A DNA stretch of 35,785 nucleotides, taken from assembly GCA_016217975.1 (NCBI GenBank), contig JACRFH010000053.1:1-35785 (forward strand). The letters are read 5' to 3'. Source of the DNA: Candidatus Kaiserbacteria bacterium (lineage in GTDB: Bacteria > Patescibacteriota > Minisyncoccia > Phycocordibacterales > UBA2100). The number at the start of each line of letters is the position of its first letter. Within the stretch, counting starts at the first letter, position 1. The notes below the pieces were generated by a model. The model had not been told where the DNA came from and did no database searches. It saw nothing but the letters and a program-made list of their open reading frames with translations. Positions 23,947 through 30,748 of the stretch are shown here, in pieces. Made by a program: the position numbers and the translations under genes.

Positions 23947-24870
23947 CTATTCGCGTCCCACAATTCGATATCCTTCCAATACAGCGTCGCAAACAAAATC
24001 CTCAAGCAATGACAGGTCGTTCTTCATCTGCGCCTTGTTTAAATATGCGCTATACAACCGTCTTTTTTCCTGAAGGATGACCACGGGCGCACGGTCGGCG
24101 CGCAGCGCCATTGCATGCATGAGCAGTCTTCCTGTGCGGCCGTTTCCGTCTCCGAAAGGATGGATCATTTCAAACCGGCTGTGTACTCTGGCGATATGTG
24201 CAATATCATCCTCTGTTTTCCTATTGATGTCTCGCACAAGTTTCCGCATCAGCGCGGGAATCATGATGTGATTGGCGGTCGGGACGTGTGTTCCCATAAT
24301 CCGCACTCCGTGCGCACGATACACTCCTGCGTCAGGCCGGATCGCGTTCATAAGAATTCCGTGGAGTTTCAGAATAAACTTCTCGTCAATTGATTTTCTT
24401 TCGGCCAGGAATGAGAAAAGATACTCGAGCGCAGCTTTATGATTCTTTGCTTCCAAATGTTCGACCAGACTTTTATTCGGTAACGCGGCATTCTCGAAGA
24501 GTATTGCTGCAGTATCATCTTCGGAGAGTGTGCTGCCCTCAATGCGATTGGAATTGTAGGTGAGAGACAAATACAGCTGGTCGCGAATATCGGGGTTCTC
24601 GAGAATTGTCTTGAGGATATTTCTATGTTCGCGCCGCTTATTTTCAAGCACTTCCATCTTAGCTTCTAGGACGTTCGCGGGAATCTGCTTTTCGCCCGAA
24701 TATTCTCGGTATAGTGTGTCTATTCTCTCGTGCGCACGCTTACGTGGCGCTGCCTTCTCGTTCATCCAACGATTCAGGGCGGCAAAAGTCACGCCCAGGC
24801 GAGCTGCCATTTGTGCCTGGGTAAGCCCCGAAAGCTTTTGGATGAGCTCCAGTTTTTGCTTGACGGTCAT
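23947..24870 (-). CDS. Fic family protein with N-terminal HTH (XRE) domain
   Basis: A 307-residue protein. Residues about 3-45 form an XRE-type helix-turn-helix (LIQKLSGLTQAQMAARLGVTFAALNRW). The Fic domain carries the active-site motif HPFGDGNGRTGR at 237-248, with the His, acidic and Arg residues intact. An inhibitory motif SNRIEG at 107-112 (S/T-x3-E-G/N) indicates a self-inhibited AMPylase-type enzyme. It should transfer a nucleotide from NTP to a target hydroxyl when released. The promoter (24878-24906) carries an 18-bp palindrome in its spacer, very probably the operator of this same HTH. A truncated CopG-type antitoxin gene lies just upstream, suggesting a rearranged toxin-antitoxin region. 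Confidence 0.92.
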   Translation of the reverse strand: MTVKQKLELIQKLSGLTQAQMAARLGVTFAALNRWMNEKAAPRKRAHERIDTLYREYSGEKQIPANVLEAKMEVLENKRREHRNILKTILENPDIRDQLYLSLTYNSNRIEGSTLSEDDTAAILFENAALPNKSLVEHLEAKNHKAALEYLFSFLAERKSIDEKFILKLHGILMNAIRPDAGVYRAHGVRIMGTHVPTANHIMIPALMRKLVRDINRKTEDDIAHIARVHSRFEMIHPFGDGNGRTGRLLMHAMALRADRAPVVILQEKRRLYSAYLNKAQMKNDLSLLEDFVCDAVLEGYRIVGRE

Positions 24871-24877
24871 TCGGCCA

Positions 24878-24906
24878 ACTTTAGCAAACTATATATAGTT
24901 TGTCAA
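24878..24906 (-). promoter_or_regulatory. Promoter and palindromic operator of the HTH-Fic gene
   Basis: Read on the minus strand: TTGACA (24901-24906), exactly 17 bases, TAAAGT (24878-24883), then 7 bases to the ATG. The spacer is covered by a perfect 18-bp palindrome, CAAACTATATATAGTTTG (24885-24902). A second, imperfect site with TATATAGTTT lies about 25 bases upstream (24917-24930). An operator inside the core promoter fits autorepression by the XRE domain of the Fic protein itself. Confidence 0.75.
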
Positions 24907-24908
24907 AA

Positions 24909-25091
24909 TCATAATACTTTATATAGTTTCTCGAGGGGTGCCGAGGTTGGTTTGAGATTCGGGAATGACACGGGCACAAAATCACTCTTGTCGAAATAAT
25001 CTGTGAGATCAACTGAATCCCAGAATTCACGCTCCGCATCTTCGCTCTCGAAAGCTGGACCCCCGAGTTTTTTTCTTGATCTTATTTTCAT
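24909..25091 (-). CDS. Truncated CopG-type antitoxin (PF12441-like)
   Basis: A 60-residue product resembling the N-terminal half of CopG/BrnA-like antitoxins: GGPAFESEDAEREFWDSVDLTDYFDKS followed by FPNLKPT. In full-length members the FPNLKPT segment is followed by about 20-30 residues of ribbon-helix-helix (SIRLPE-type). Here eleven unrelated residues lead to a stop, so the DNA-binding end is missing. The stop falls 39 bases before the Fic start, in the promoter region. It starts 5 bases after the unknown 240-residue gene. Probably a remnant, although a short functional form cannot be ruled out. Confidence 0.55.
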   Translation of the reverse strand: MKIRSRKKLGGPAFESEDAEREFWDSVDLTDYFDKSDFVPVSFPNLKPTSAPLEKLYKVL

Positions 25092-25096
25092 ACAAT

Positions 25097-25819
25097 CTAT
25101 TTCTCGGTTGCGGGGTTTGCTACGAATCCTTCGGGGAAAGGTTCGCTTATCATTACCGATGAGATATTTCCTCCATACTTTGAATTCGGCAAGACTGCGA
25201 CTTTTCTATCACCAAGATCAATTCCCAATGGAAGTCCATCTCCGCGTTGAAGTGGCACTCTTCCATGCATCTTGCGTATCAGCTCGTATACAAGAGATGG
25301 ATTAGATAGTACTTTTTGAGCAAAAGCATCGGCATCTTCTTTTGAAAGTATTGCGACGGAAACGAAAAACCCCGGACGTGCCTGACGATTTGCTATTGTC
25401 GTTCCGTTGTATTTCATATACACCGCGACGTCTGTATTGCCGAACTCCTTTGAGAAGGAATTTGGGTACTCGCGCGGTATCTGTTTTCGCGCCTCCACGA
25501 GAGGGACCATCAATACCTGCGTCGTTTGAGGGATGTTGTTTACTGCCAAGCTCGTACTGAATGGAATCACCAGGTACAACAAACTGCCCGCTCCGAGATT
25601 TCTAGCCTGATCTGGAGCACCAACCTCAGCGTTTTTCGCCATCATTGTGTTCGTGTGACCTTTTTCTGTGTAGTCGTTAACAAGTCCGGCTTTGACGGTC
25701 AAAGATGTGTCGCCGAGATCTACCCTTTCATTTATGCACTCGACGGCAGATGTTTTCTTCTCGCCGCCCTCCTTTCCTCCTTTTCGGAAGCGCCCGAACA
25801 ATTTCTCGCCGAAGCTCAT
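25097..25819 (-). CDS. Protein of unknown function
   Basis: A 240-residue soluble protein with a basic N-terminus (GRFRKGGKEGGEKK) and a mixed alpha/beta body. Notable segments are LGAGSLLYLVIPFS, TTQVLMVPLVEARKQ, FFVSVAILSKEDADAFAQKVLSNPSL and GIDLGDRKVAVLPNSKYGG. There is no signal peptide or membrane segment, and no recognised family. It lies 17 bases downstream of the DksA-like gene and 5 bases upstream of the CopG remnant, so it is likely in an operon with them. Function cannot be stated from sequence. Confidence 0.55.
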   Translation of the reverse strand: MSFGEKLFGRFRKGGKEGGEKKTSAVECINERVDLGDTSLTVKAGLVNDYTEKGHTNTMMAKNAEVGAPDQARNLGAGSLLYLVIPFSTSLAVNNIPQTTQVLMVPLVEARKQIPREYPNSFSKEFGNTDVAVYMKYNGTTIANRQARPGFFVSVAILSKEDADAFAQKVLSNPSLVYELIRKMHGRVPLQRGDGLPLGIDLGDRKVAVLPNSKYGGNISSVMISEPFPEGFVANPATEK

Positions 25820-25836
25820 ATTATTTGGTGAAAGTT

Positions 25837-26199
25837 CTATTTTGCATGTTTAATACACGTACGTGCCGCAGGATTTGCATCGAGGCGATCGAGCGGGATT
25901 TCTTCGCCCGACACTTCGCACCTTCCATAAGTGCCCTCACTCATCTTTTTGAGCGCGAGATTGATGTCGCGCAGGCGCTCTTCCAATTCCTTCACGAGCG
26001 GCACGTTGGTGACGAGCTCTTCGATCTGATCTGCCGCATCGGCGGGATCGGCCTCCTCCCCCTCTAGCTTGCTCGAAGCGTCCCACGTTCCGCTCCCCGT
26101 GGCCTTGCCGCGCTCTGCGAGCTCTTCCTCCACGGCCGCCTTCTCGGCCTCAAGGGCAGTGCGCAAATCTTCGAGAGTCTCCTCGGGGATATGTCTCAT
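25837..26199 (-). CDS. DksA/TraR family protein with degenerate zinc site
   Basis: A 120-residue protein. The start is MRHIPEETL, 7 bases after a TATAAT box (-35-like TTGTGG 18 bp before it); a longer frame to 26226 would use residues encoded by the promoter itself. It has a long helical coiled coil with the conserved acidic stretch SKLEGEEADPADAADQIEE and a C-terminal zinc-finger-like segment, YGRCEVSGEEIPLDRLDANPAARTCIKHAK. In DksA/TraR the pattern is CxxC...CxxC; here it is C-E-V-S and C-I-K-H, so one Cys is Ser and one is His. It would bind in the secondary channel of RNA polymerase and modulate transcription, but zinc binding is doubtful. Confidence 0.75.
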   Translation of the reverse strand: MRHIPEETLEDLRTALEAEKAAVEEELAERGKATGSGTWDASSKLEGEEADPADAADQIEELVTNVPLVKELEERLRDINLALKKMSEGTYGRCEVSGEEIPLDRLDANPAARTCIKHAK

Positions 26200-26237
26200 A
26201 GGCAGGATTATACCAATGTCCCCCACCCTACCACAAG

Positions 26238-27374
26238 CTATAATCGACGCGCCGATTGCAAGCGGCTCAAGATCTCGGTGAATGTGTAGGGGCTCTGTCC
26301 GATCACGAGGAGATCAGGCGTCGGGAATGAATAGTAGAGCACGATATTACCGGCATCATCTTTGAGTGCACGCGCGTCGTAATTGCGCATTACGAGATCG
26401 GTGAAGAGGCGCGCTTGTGGTATCCCATTTGCGTCTGTCGAGAAGGGCGAGACTGCCGGGAAGATGGGCGCGAGATCTGCGTCCATTGTGCTCTCCCACG
26501 CGAGCATTCCCGCAAATGCATGATCGTAGGCGGTGATTGGCATCACGATTACGGGAGCGTTTTTGTCTACGGTGTGTATTCCAAAAAAGACATCGCCCTG
26601 GAGCGCGTGCAAAAGCCCATCGGGCGCATGTACGCCGAGGGAGAGCAGGAATTCTGCCGCCGTTCCTTGACGCGTTTGCGGATTCGTGTCCACCGGGTTC
26701 GATGTGACGACAGGTATGAGGCGCGTGATAGATCCGAGAGCACCGGTCCCGGAATTCTCCGCGAGTGCGATTTGCCGCTTAAGGTCCGAAGGAGAGACAC
26801 CGTTTACGGGCAGTGTGTAGGTCTGCTCGGCAAAAACGAGCGACGCGTATTGCGGCGTCGCACTGGGCCTATTTCCCTGCATGACGAGAAATACACCGAG
26901 AAGCGCAGCGAGTCCGAGAACGACGAGTACGCCGCTTGCAAAGAGAATCCCAAATATGCGTTTGTTGCGCTGTATTTTCCCCGCGCTTTCATCCACACGC
27001 GGTGAAAGCGCTTTTTTGTCCTGCTCCATGGAGACCGCGCGTACTACCGAGAGGTGTTGGTCTTTGACGACGTTTTGCAGGTCATCCTTAAGCGTATGGA
27101 GCGCGACGACGGGGGATGTTTCTTCATGCGCCGGTTTTGTCATCTCTGGTGATGAAAGAACTTCAGGCACAGTGAGCGGCGTTGCCTGGATTGGTTTCTT
27201 GGGCACCTCGCCTCGCCTCTCGGGAAGTTTGATTCCCTTTAGGATTTTCTCGATATCAGTCTTTATGCGTGGGCTCTCTGGTGCTTCGCTTGGTGGTGGC
27301 GGCGGGCTTGGGGGCGTGGCGTTAGATCCGGCGTCTCCGGTTGTCGTTTCTGCGCTCTGGTCTTTGTCCGCCAT
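26238..27374 (-). CDS. Membrane-anchored protein, unknown function
   Basis: A protein of about 378 residues. The start MADKDQS is an in-frame ATG inside the pnp 3' end, giving a 53-base overlap; a longer frame extends into pnp but encodes odd sequence. The N-terminal 140 residues are cytoplasmic, with a poly-Pro run (PPSPPPPPSEAPESP). One membrane segment follows (GILFASGVLVVLGLAALLGVFLV, about 140-160), then an extracytoplasmic domain of about 210 residues with TYTLPVNGVSP and ALLGSITRLIPV-like strands. The C-terminal region LLVIGQSPYTFTEILSRL is typical of related unclassified Patescibacteria proteins. Role unknown; co-transcription with pnp is likely. Confidence 0.55.
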   Translation of the reverse strand: MADKDQSAETTTGDAGSNATPPSPPPPPSEAPESPRIKTDIEKILKGIKLPERRGEVPKKPIQATPLTVPEVLSSPEMTKPAHEETSPVVALHTLKDDLQNVVKDQHLSVVRAVSMEQDKKALSPRVDESAGKIQRNKRIFGILFASGVLVVLGLAALLGVFLVMQGNRPSATPQYASLVFAEQTYTLPVNGVSPSDLKRQIALAENSGTGALGSITRLIPVVTSNPVDTNPQTRQGTAAEFLLSLGVHAPDGLLHALQGDVFFGIHTVDKNAPVIVMPITAYDHAFAGMLAWESTMDADLAPIFPAVSPFSTDANGIPQARLFTDLVMRNYDARALKDDAGNIVLYYSFPTPDLLVIGQSPYTFTEILSRLQSARRL

Positions 27375-29562
27375 TGTCGCCAAAGCCGCCAGTCGATGGT
27401 TTGAGACCCTTTCTGGCCGCAAACTCGGGATCGGCTGCTTTGATGGAGAGATTATACCTTCCTTTCTCGTCAATTTCTTTCAACATCACCGGCACGATGT
27501 CACCGAGCTGCACTGCATCCGAAATTTTGTCGATGCGGAAGGGGGCGACTTCAGATACGTGGACGAGTCCGTCTTTCCCCGGTCCGATCTGCACGAATGC
27601 GCCGAAGTCCATCATGCGCACCACCGGGCCCTCGAATCGCTCGCCCACCTCATATTCTCGGGTGAGATCGTGGATCTCTTTGTATGCCGCTTCTGCCGCG
27701 CCATTCCTTCCGGTGATGAACACCGTGCCGTCTTCTTCGATCGTGATGTCGTCGGCTTTTGTGCGCTCTCTGATACCGTTGATCGTCTTTCCGCCGGGGC
27801 CGATCACGAGGCCGATCTGGTCAACTTTTACTTTGAGTGTGAGTATTTTCGGCGCACGAGGTGAGATGTCTGCGCGCGGTGTCGCAATCGCAGTCGTGAT
27901 GACATCGAGAATCTGCATGCGCGCCACGCGAGCTTGCTCAAATGCAAGAGAGAGCACTTTGAGCGGCACCCCTTCGACTTTCACGTCCATCTGCACGCCT
28001 GTAACGCCTTCTGTCGTTCCCGCAACTTTGAAATCCATATCGCCATGATGATCTTCCGGGCCTTGGATATCGGTGAGTACTCGATACGCTACACCGTCCA
28101 CGACAAGACCAGACATTCCGCCGGAGGCGGATCCGCCTTTGGCGGACATGAGTCCCATTGCGATCCCGGCAACGGGACGCGTAATTGGTACGCCGGCGTC
28201 CATGAGTGCGAGGGTGGAAGCACACACGGTCGCCATAGAAGTTGAACCATTGGATGCAAGACATTCCGAGACAATACGAATTGTGTACGGGAATTTGTCT
28301 TTACCCGGAAGCACGACGCGTACTGATTTTTCCGCAAGAGCACCGTGTCCGATCATGCGGCGGTTCATGCCGCCGACTCGGCCCGTCTCGCCGACGCTAA
28401 ACGGCGGGAAATTGTAGTGGAGCATGAATGTTTTTTTGGTGTCCTGATTCTCGATCGTGTCCAAAAGTTGCGCATCGCCGGGACCTCCGAGTGTGAGAGC
28501 CGCGAGCACGTGCGTCTCTCCGCGGTAGAAAAGTCCAGCACCATGAATCACCGGCGAGAGTCCCCCAGCCTGCGCAAAAAGCGGACGGATTTCGTCGAAG
28601 CGCCTGCCGTCAACGCGCTTACCTTCCTTGATCGCGAGGTTATGTACATACTCATCCATGCGATGCTCATAGTACGTGTCGAGCTTCGGTGGTTCGACGT
28701 CTTCGAATTGCTGCTTGGCATGCGCCATCCAGTCGGATTTGAACTTGTTGATGTCATGCTTCGTGAGACTCTCCGCTTTTTCTTTCAGCTTTGTGCCGAT
28801 TACTTCATCGAATGCGGGTGCAAGTCGACCGTCATCTTCAAATGACGGGGTGAAAGGGGTTTTTTCTTTCCCCTGCTCCGCAATGATCTGCTTTTGCCAC
28901 GTTTGGACGCGTTCAATTTCTTGGCTCGCAGCCGCAAAACCTTTTTCGAGTGTCGCCTCCGACACTTCCTGCGCACCAACCTCGATCATATTGATGAGGC
29001 CGTCCTTGCCGCAGGCTAGTAAGTCGAGCGTGGCTTTCGGAGAGCCCATTTCATCTCGCTCTTTGTACGTTGGGTTGACGATAAACGACTCGCCATCGCT
29101 CATTTGGCCGATGCGCACAGCCGAGACTGGTCCACTCCATGGAATATTGGATGTTGCGATTGCAAGTGATGCGGCGTTTACGGCCAAGACATCCGGATCA
29201 TAATCCTCGAGCGAGAGCACGGTGATAATCACCTGCACATCGCGCTTCAAGCCTTTTGGGAAAAGCGGGCGGATGGTGCGATCCACGATGCGGCCCGAAA
29301 GCACTGCCTCATCCGACGGCCTGCCTTCGCGACGCATGAAGCGACTGCCGAGGATTGCTCCTGCGGCATAAAACTTCTCCTCATATTCCACCGAGAGTGG
29401 GAAATAATCTTTGTCTGATTCTCGGCCCATCACGACAGTCGCGAGTACCGCGCTGTTGCCGTAACGCAAGAGCACTGATCCGTTGGCCTGATCTGCCCAG
29501 TCGTTAAACTCGGCCGTCATCGTCTTCTCCCCTATTTGGAGAGAGTATTCTTTCTTTTGCAT
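27322..29562 (-). CDS. pnp: Polyribonucleotide nucleotidyltransferase (PNPase)
   Basis: A 746-residue exoribonuclease that degrades RNA 3'-5' with phosphate. Two RNase PH domains are present, the second with the catalytic DIQGPEDHHGDMDFKVAGT, followed by KH (VDQIGLVIGPGGKTINGI) and S1 (GERFEGPVVRMMDFGAFVQI...DGLVHVSEVAP) domains. It ends in a Gly/Arg-rich tail, RRNDNRRRR. An insert of about 12 residues (SAKGGSASGGMSG, about 473-485) interrupts a loop just before the active-site segment; the related E. coli protein has a short VKEGDNY loop there. The insert is encoded by a 30-bp palindrome shared with uvrD. Promoter at 29651-29678, leader about 80 nt. The ATG has no Shine-Dalgarno site. Confidence 0.95.
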   Translation of the reverse strand: MQKKEYSLQIGEKTMTAEFNDWADQANGSVLLRYGNSAVLATVVMGRESDKDYFPLSVEYEEKFYAAGAILGSRFMRREGRPSDEAVLSGRIVDRTIRPLFPKGLKRDVQVIITVLSLEDYDPDVLAVNAASLAIATSNIPWSGPVSAVRIGQMSDGESFIVNPTYKERDEMGSPKATLDLLACGKDGLINMIEVGAQEVSEATLEKGFAAASQEIERVQTWQKQIIAEQGKEKTPFTPSFEDDGRLAPAFDEVIGTKLKEKAESLTKHDINKFKSDWMAHAKQQFEDVEPPKLDTYYEHRMDEYVHNLAIKEGKRVDGRRFDEIRPLFAQAGGLSPVIHGAGLFYRGETHVLAALTLGGPGDAQLLDTIENQDTKKTFMLHYNFPPFSVGETGRVGGMNRRMIGHGALAEKSVRVVLPGKDKFPYTIRIVSECLASNGSTSMATVCASTLALMDAGVPITRPVAGIAMGLMSAKGGSASGGMSGLVVDGVAYRVLTDIQGPEDHHGDMDFKVAGTTEGVTGVQMDVKVEGVPLKVLSLAFEQARVARMQILDVITTAIATPRADISPRAPKILTLKVKVDQIGLVIGPGGKTINGIRERTKADDITIEEDGTVFITGRNGAAEAAYKEIHDLTREYEVGERFEGPVVRMMDFGAFVQIGPGKDGLVHVSEVAPFRIDKISDAVQLGDIVPVMLKEIDEKGRYNLSIKAADPEFAARKGLKPSTGGFGDNGGQRPERRNDNRRRRI
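28117..28146. repeat. 30-bp palindromic in-frame insert in pnp
   Basis: Near-palindrome, two mismatched positions between arms (TCCGCCGGAGGCGGA and TCCGCCTTTGGCGGA). It encodes SAKGGSASGG in pnp, and differs from the uvrD copy at two of 30 bases. Confidence 0.85.
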
Positions 29563-29650
29563 TTGTAATTTGGTGACGTTCGGATTTCAGAATGAACCTT
29601 TCGGTCCAATCCTGCCTATCCGCCCGCCACGGTTATTTTCTAATACATGC

Positions 29651-29678
29651 ACTATACCTCACTTCACATATTTCTCAA
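29651..29678 (-). promoter_or_regulatory. pnp promoter
   Basis: Minus strand: TTGAGA (29673-29678), 16 bases, TATAGT (29651-29656). Transcription from here gives a leader of about 80 nt before the pnp ATG, unlike the leaderless neighbours, and leaves room for autoregulation as known for PNPase elsewhere. Confidence 0.55.
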
Positions 29679-29682
29679 GGCT

Positions 29683-29721
29683 GGGCGATGGCGGCGAATG
29701 CTCGGAGGTGCCGCCATGCCC
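29683..29721. terminator. Strong hairpin upstream of the pnp promoter
   Basis: Arms GGGCGATGGCGGC and GCCGCCATGCCC pair over 12 bp with one bulge; the loop is 14 bases. It lies 8 bases after the stop of the 55-residue gene (minus strand) and before the pnp promoter. No T run follows, so termination is uncertain. Confidence 0.4.
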
Positions 29722-29729
29722 AAAGGCCT

Positions 29730-29897
29730 TCAGTCTTTCCGGATGTTCTCTAATCCCCTGGTCATAAAACAAATCACAACGATAAACGTCGCGACTACCG
29801 AGAGAACTAACCTCTCAGTCAGCCCCATGCCTATGGGCGGTTGAACAACGAGATGGAAGAGAACGATGAGAGAGCTGACGGCTATCGCGGGACCCAT
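29730..29897 (-). CDS. Small two-span membrane protein
   Basis: A 55-codon gene with a strong AGGAGGTGA Shine-Dalgarno site ending 3-4 bases before the ATG. Promoter-like boxes TTGACT and CATAGT with a 17-bp spacer (29926-29954) precede it. The product is MGPAIAVSSLIVLFHLVVQ... followed by a PPIGMG turn and a second hydrophobic stretch (LVLSVVATFIVVICFM), ending in a polar tail (TRGLENIRKD). Two membrane spans with a short loop are predicted. No family can be assigned. The strong ribosome-binding site contrasts with the leaderless pattern of most neighbours and supports a real gene. Confidence 0.65.
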   Translation of the reverse strand: MGPAIAVSSLIVLFHLVVQPPIGMGLTERLVLSVVATFIVVICFMTRGLENIRKD

Positions 29898-29925
29898 TTT
29901 CACCTCCTATGGTTGCGACGCGCAA

Positions 29926-29954
29926 ACTATGTCCTTCCAAGGAGCGAGAGTCAA
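29926..29954 (-). promoter_or_regulatory. Promoter of the 55-residue membrane protein
   Basis: Minus strand: TTGACT (29949-29954), 17 bases, CATAGT (29926-29931). The leader is about 20-25 nt and carries AGGAGGTGA. Confidence 0.5.
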
Positions 29955-29956
29955 TG

Positions 29957-30004
29957 TCCGAGGTTCGACCTCGGAAATCCTGAAGGTCTGACCTTCAGGA
30001 TTTC
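29957..30004. repeat. Two adjacent inverted repeats between small gene and NYN gene
   Basis: IR1 29957-29975: TCCGAGGT, loop TCG, ACCTCGGA. IR2 29974-30004: a 15-bp stem around TGAAGGTC / GACCTTCA with a one-base centre. They share a GGT...ACC core and abut each other. They follow the NYN stop (30010) and could end its transcript, but the near-perfect symmetry and lack of a T run also fit a small dispersed repeat. Confidence 0.6.
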
Positions 30005-30009
30005 TTCAT

Positions 30010-30597
30010 CTACTCAACCCCGAGTGTCTCGCCGATTTCGTCTACACCCGAATCCTTTGGTAGGGCGACTCGTCGTGAGCCAGACGAGCGAAAATTCAAC
30101 AGATACCGTTTCGGGTCTTCATCGAGGTCGAGAAAATCGTCAGTGGCATCTTTGAGCTTGGCCGAGGTCGAGCGGCCAAAGGAGACGACTTCTACCTGGC
30201 AACCACCATGATTTTGGAGATAGCGCACGAGCGGCACGAAATCGCCATCTCCGGTAATGAGGATGACGGTGTCGAGATTGGGGCTCGCGGTGATGGCGTC
30301 GACCGCGAGCCCCACGTCCCAATCGGCTTTTTTGGCACCGCCCGCAAAGACCTGAAGGTCTTTGAGACGCATCTCGATCCCAATTTTCTCAAGCGCCTCG
30401 AAAAAGCCCTTTTCTTCGCCACTCTCGGTCGTGACCGCATACGCGCGCGCGCGAATGAGTCGGCGACCAGCGACCGCGTCTTTCAAGATGTTGCCGAAAT
30501 TACACCGTGCGTGATACAGATTTTTTGCACTGTGGTAGAGATTTTGCGTGTCGATGAAAACGCCGACACGCTGTTCTCCATGCTTGATGATACTCAT
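30010..30597 (-). CDS. NYN domain (LabA/DUF88-like) predicted RNase
   Basis: A 195-residue protein with the NYN/PIN-like fold. It has the acidic residue in RVGVFIDTQNLYHSA (about 11-25), AKKADWDVGLAVDAI (about 98-112) and VILITGDGDFVPLVRYL (about 120-136), where the Asp residues form the predicted metal site. A final helix rich in Asp and Lys follows. LabA/DUF88-type NYN proteins are predicted RNases acting on RNA processing or turnover. The ATG is 9 bases downstream of TATAAG, which is part of a heptamer array (30607-30634). It is 137 bases downstream of rpsO, separated by an inverted array pair. Confidence 0.88.
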   Translation of the reverse strand: MSIIKHGEQRVGVFIDTQNLYHSAKNLYHARCNFGNILKDAVAGRRLIRARAYAVTTESGEEKGFFEALEKIGIEMRLKDLQVFAGGAKKADWDVGLAVDAITASPNLDTVILITGDGDFVPLVRYLQNHGGCQVEVVSFGRSTSAKLKDATDDFLDLDEDPKRYLLNFRSSGSRRVALPKDSGVDEIGETLGVE

Positions 30598-30606
30598 AAA
30601 ATTCAG

Positions 30607-30634
30607 CTTATAGCTGCTAGCTTTTAGCTTCTAG
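30607..30634 (-). repeat. Heptamer array H13 (pair 6, left)
   Basis: Minus-strand units: CTAGAAG, CTAAAAG, CTAGCAG, CTATAAG. The last unit supplies the TATAAG that could act as the -10 box of the NYN gene. Confidence 0.85.
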
Positions 30635-30691
30635 AAAAAACTAGCCGTTTATTTATAAAAAATATGACCTCTGAGCATTATACTGCTTCTA

Positions 30692-30721
30692 CTAGAAGCT
30701 AGCACCTAAAAGCTAGAAGCT
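30692..30721 (+). repeat. Heptamer array H14 (pair 6, right)
   Basis: Units: CTAGAAG, CTAGCAC, CTAAAAG, CTAGAAG. It abuts the rpsO end hairpin. Spacer to H13 is 57 bases. Confidence 0.9.
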
Positions 30722-30748
30722 GTCTGAAAAAGCCTTACTTTTTCAGAC
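30722..30748 (-). terminator. Hairpin overlapping the rpsO stop codon
   Basis: A perfect 11-bp inverted repeat (GTCTGAAAAAG / CTTTTTCAGAC, loop CCTTA). The TAA stop of rpsO lies in the loop. On the minus strand the second arm starts with CTTTTT, so it could serve as a terminator or as an mRNA-end structure. Next to it begins a heptamer array. Confidence 0.45.

Noticed and set aside
5031-30721. CRISPR array
   Set aside because: The heptamer arrays have no unique spacers of constant length and no cas genes are nearby.
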